Shown piece by piece: positions 61,957 to 64,000 of a stretch of DNA of 64,000 nucleotides. Location: contig NZ_CP075175.1 in NCBI RefSeq assembly GCF_021223605.1, positions 1,964,001-2,028,000 on the forward strand. Direction: 5' to 3'. The stretch comes from Paenibacillus sp. 481. Its GTDB lineage: Bacteria; Bacillota; Bacilli; Paenibacillales; Paenibacillaceae. Numbering within the stretch: position 1 is the stretch's first letter; each line of letters opens with the position of its first letter. A model generated the notes under the pieces. The model saw nothing but the letters and a program-made list of their open reading frames with translations, was not told the origin of the DNA and searched no databases. A program made the translations under genes and the position numbers.

Positions 61957-62571
61957 TTACTTTTTGAAAATGCCGAAAGGCTTACCGATTGGCAAGAATG
62001 TGCGTCCAAAGTGGATGTTAAGCACAGATGCTGCACAACCGTAGAAGCTAAGCATGGAAATAACAAATTCAGAGTAAGCCGCCAACATGTGCATCGCGTG
62101 CGCCATAATTCCAAATGCGTTACCTGCCAAACCGATAAACAAGAAATCAATCGCTACAAATGTATAGAACAATACTTTGTTCGTTTCCATTGCGCCAATT
62201 GTCATGAACAAGCAGAAGATCAAATAACCGACATAAGCAACGCCCAATTGACGAGGATCAGCTTGTGCAGCAAGTGCTTCACCGAATACGCCATTTTGAA
62301 TCATCCACGACATACCGACTGCAAGCCAGAAGAACGTGAAGGCACCGAATGCTGTTGCACCGAACGTGTTACCTTTTTTCGCGTCGTGAATACAAGCGAA
62401 TAATTGTGCAAATGCACCAAGGAAAATAGCCCAAGGCAGTACAAATGCAATCCCGTCCGTCCAACCAAGCTTGGAGGACGAAGCTACTAGTGTGATAATC
62501 GCAAGACCGAACAATCCAAGTGCACTTGGATCAATGGTCGCCACTCTTACTTGTTGTGTTTCTTTGCTCAT
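61957..62571 (-). CDS. Acetate uptake transporter (GPR1/FUN34/SatP family)
   Basis: A 204-residue protein with six transmembrane helices. The signature NPxxxGLFGL appears as DPSALGLFGLAI (first helix), followed by the WAIFLGAFAQLFACIHDAKK and FTFFWLAVG segments of the AceTr family. It takes up acetate or succinate with protons. Start at 62571: AGGGGAG lies nine bases upstream; the frame extends 27 codons further without homology. Confidence 0.9.
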   Translation of the reverse strand: MSKETQQVRVATIDPSALGLFGLAIITLVASSSKLGWTDGIAFVLPWAIFLGAFAQLFACIHDAKKGNTFGATAFGAFTFFWLAVGMSWMIQNGVFGEALAAQADPRQLGVAYVGYLIFCLFMTIGAMETNKVLFYTFVAIDFLFIGLAGNAFGIMAHAMHMLAAYSEFVISMLSFYGCAASVLNIHFGRTFLPIGKPFGIFKK

Positions 62572-62738
62572 TACAATAAGCTCCCCTTTTTGTACAATAG
62601 CAATACCATGTTGTGTTAGGTTGTCAAAAACCAACAGCCAATATTCTATCATAGGGAGCGGTATGCATGTAACATTTAGTTCATATGTAATTTATGGTAA
62701 AGTTGGATTTCCCATTGACAATGCTTCTAACGACCTAT

Positions 62739-63044
62739 TTATTGATTCAATTTGTCCCGTACAGATTGCAGCTTTTGCTCACTCGAAGCCACCTTATCAC
62801 GGCGATCATCAATCTTAACTGCAGTAGACACGCGCTGTGCCCCTGCTTGAAACGGGCTCTCATGCAGCGCTTGAATCGCTGCAAATATCCGGTCCAGCGG
62901 CCCCTCCACAATGGTACCCATTGATGTTAGCTCATAACGAATGCCTTCTACTTGCTCCAGCGCATGCTGCATGCCCACGACATACTCACTCAGACTCGTT
63001 GTGGCTGTCCCAATTGGAATCACTGTAATTTCGGCAATGGCCAT
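62739..63044 (-). CDS. MTH1187-family thiamine-binding protein (YqgV-like)
   Basis: A 101-residue ferredoxin-like protein of the DUF77/MTH1187 family. The opening AIAEITVIPIGTATTSLSEY and the block YELTSMGTIVEGPLDRIFAA are diagnostic. Family members bind thiamine or its pyrimidine in the cytoplasm and form tetramers; a role in thiamine handling is known but not detailed. GGAGG precedes the ATG. Single gene. Confidence 0.9.
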   Translation of the reverse strand: MAIAEITVIPIGTATTSLSEYVVGMQHALEQVEGIRYELTSMGTIVEGPLDRIFAAIQALHESPFQAGAQRVSTAVKIDDRRDKVASSEQKLQSVRDKLNQ

Positions 63045-63189
63045 GAATGTAACCTCCCAAACAATTGTCGTCCAACTTGTTAACTGTTAAGTGTTAAGGA
63101 TCGTTCCTATAATCCTTAGTATATTCAACTATTATAATTTAACCATTGTATCTTTGTAACTCCTTCTAATAATAGCTATAAAGCGCTCA

Positions 63190-63225
63190 ATAAAAAAACC
63201 AACTTCTACCGTTCGTAGAAGTTGG
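63190..63225 (-). terminator. Terminator of the small secreted protein gene
   Basis: 12-bp stem CCAACTTCTAC / GTAGAAGTTGG with a T run on the minus strand. Confidence 0.9.
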
Positions 63226-63242
63226 CTGAGTCGAGTCCATTT

Positions 63243-63638
63243 TTAATTCGCGTTGTTGATGTCTAGTATGTAAGATGATTTATTATTTTTATCCATACCA
63301 ATTACTTTGATATAGTACTTTGTATTGGCCTCCAAGTAATGAACAATTTCTTCATTTGCGGTGCCTGGGTTGTTTGACTTAGCTATGCTCTTCTCGTTTT
63401 TATCATAAAGACGCAAAGCAGCATCTGCCGTTAAGCCAATCAATCTAATGCTGTAATTACGACTTGATTTAGGGATGAAGTAAAAATAATCATCATCCGT
63501 CCAGGTTACACTTCCTTCTTCAGCCACCTTCTTGATCTCGCTAGCTTTAGCGAAAGAATTACCATGAGCAAACACCGAACCTGCCGAAGCACCCGTAATC
63601 AACGCTGCACCGACCAAGCTTAATAGCACTTTTTTCAT
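63243..63638 (-). CDS. Small secreted protein with a PPC-like domain
   Basis: A 131-residue protein. A signal peptide (MKKVLLSLVGAALITGASAG, then SVFA-HG) is followed by a beta-sandwich resembling bacterial pre-peptidase C-terminal domains: SVTWTDDDYFYFIPKSSRNY, DAALRLYDKNEKSIAKSNN, IVHYLEANTKYYIKVIG. In other proteins this domain is removed from secreted proteases; here it stands alone. AAGGAGG lies eight bases before ATG 63638. Own terminator. Confidence 0.78.
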   Translation of the reverse strand: MKKVLLSLVGAALITGASAGSVFAHGNSFAKASEIKKVAEEGSVTWTDDDYFYFIPKSSRNYSIRLIGLTADAALRLYDKNEKSIAKSNNPGTANEEIVHYLEANTKYYIKVIGMDKNNKSSYILDINNAN

Positions 63639-63832
63639 GTTCAAAACCTCCTTGACCTTCTTAAATTTAAGGATTTCTCCTTGGCTCTATCGTAGTATAA
63701 ATCTAGCTCAACGATTAGTAGACTACGATGACTTTAAGTGGTACTTTCATTACTTTTTCAAAATTAGATACGCTAAAATCGTTTTCGACTTTACACTTTA
63801 CTACAACTAAATTTCGCGTTTGATTTCAAAAA

Positions 63833-63869
63833 AAGGCCTTTAAAACCACTACGTGGAATTAAAGGCCTT
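63833..63869 (-). terminator. Terminator of the chemotaxis-receptor gene
   Basis: AAGGCCTTTAA / TTAAAGGCCTT stem with a T run on the minus strand. Confidence 0.9.
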
Positions 63870-63909
63870 CTATTTATTCTAAGTTACCGTCAAATCGATT
63901 TGACGAATT

Positions 63910-64000
63910 CTACACCTTGAACTGACGCACATGCAACTGCAAATCTTCCGCCATCTTCGCCAATGACGTCGCCGAGGAGCTAACCTGCTCCATTGCAGCC
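63910..64000 (-). CDS. Methyl-accepting chemotaxis protein, 3' end
   Basis: The last 29 codons of a gene continuing past the right edge. The frame reads AAMEQVSSSATSLAKMAEDL and then QLHVRQFKV, the usual end of MCP signalling domains (E-V..SA..L..MA..L...V..FK). The sensor part lies outside the window, so its ligand is unknown. Confidence 0.8.
   Translation of the reverse strand, partial: AAMEQVSSSATSLAKMAEDLQLHVRQFKV

Noticed and set aside
1-64000. tRNA and rRNA genes, complete insertion sequences, prophage genes
   Set aside because: No clover-leaf tRNA ends, rRNA core sequences, transposases or phage structural genes were recognised in either strand.

Overview
The window looks like a chromosomal segment of a Paenibacillus-type Bacillota. 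Pointers are a sigma-I/RsgI pair, several S-layer-homology (SLH) exoproteins, a Bacillus-style fad regulon (FadE/FadA/FadN/FadF with FadR operators), strong AGGAGG ribosome binding sites, frequent GTG/TTG starts, and HTH-TPR regulators of the kind known from Paenibacillus. I see no rRNA, tRNA, CRISPR array or complete insertion sequence.

Layout. 1-8.6 kb: oxidative-stress and housekeeping genes (partial msrA, ddh, a LysE exporter, free-Met-sulfoxide reductase, lipase-like hydrolase, namA, Mn catalase, an APH-fold kinase, a VOC protein). 8.8-13.6 kb: sigI-rsgI followed by an SLH protein. The sigI and SLH genes share an almost identical sigma-I-like promoter (ACCCCC-N19-CGTAWTAG). 13.6-18 kb: class I ribonucleotide reductase behind a twin NrdR-box promoter and a ~490-nt leader with two terminator-like hairpins. 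18.2-21.2 kb: a large FG-GAP/FnIII/SLH surface protein. 21.4-34.8 kb: a complete fatty-acid beta-oxidation cluster (thioesterase, lcfA, fadE, fadA, fadN, fadF) facing fadR-etfB-etfA, with FadR operators and a cre site in the divergent promoter region. 35-37.7 kb: a protease remnant and a secreted 5'-nucleotidase. 37.8-41.6 kb: an HscC-type Hsp70, a J-protein and a DUF1266 protein in one operon. 42.8-45.3 kb: a LacI regulator beside a GH130 remnant, a possible small RNA, and pnuC.

45.4-56.5 kb is the most unusual part. It holds three paralogous HTH-TPR (RRNPP/arbitrium-like) regulators and three full-length plus one internally deleted paralogue of a secreted PepSY-like protein. A 39-codon ORF encoding an exported pro-peptide overlaps the stop codon of the third regulator (ATGA) and is followed by a terminator. 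This has the layout of a peptide quorum-sensing receptor/signal cassette. The first regulator has a similar P-x-P-E-W motif fused at its own C-terminus.

56.8-64 kb: a YxeA protein, glutamate dehydrogenase, a ~1.2-kb gene-poor stretch, a membrane-anchored glycerophosphodiesterase, an acetate transporter, an MTH1187-type protein, a small secreted protein and the 3' end of a chemotaxis receptor.

Two copies of a 184-bp element (42061-42244 and 50900-51083) align without gaps, and their TAACGG/CCGTTA boxes sit at identical offsets. Several intergenic regions also carry degenerate 9-15 bp tandem repeats. All functional assignments are from sequence reading and family knowledge; nothing was searched or computed.
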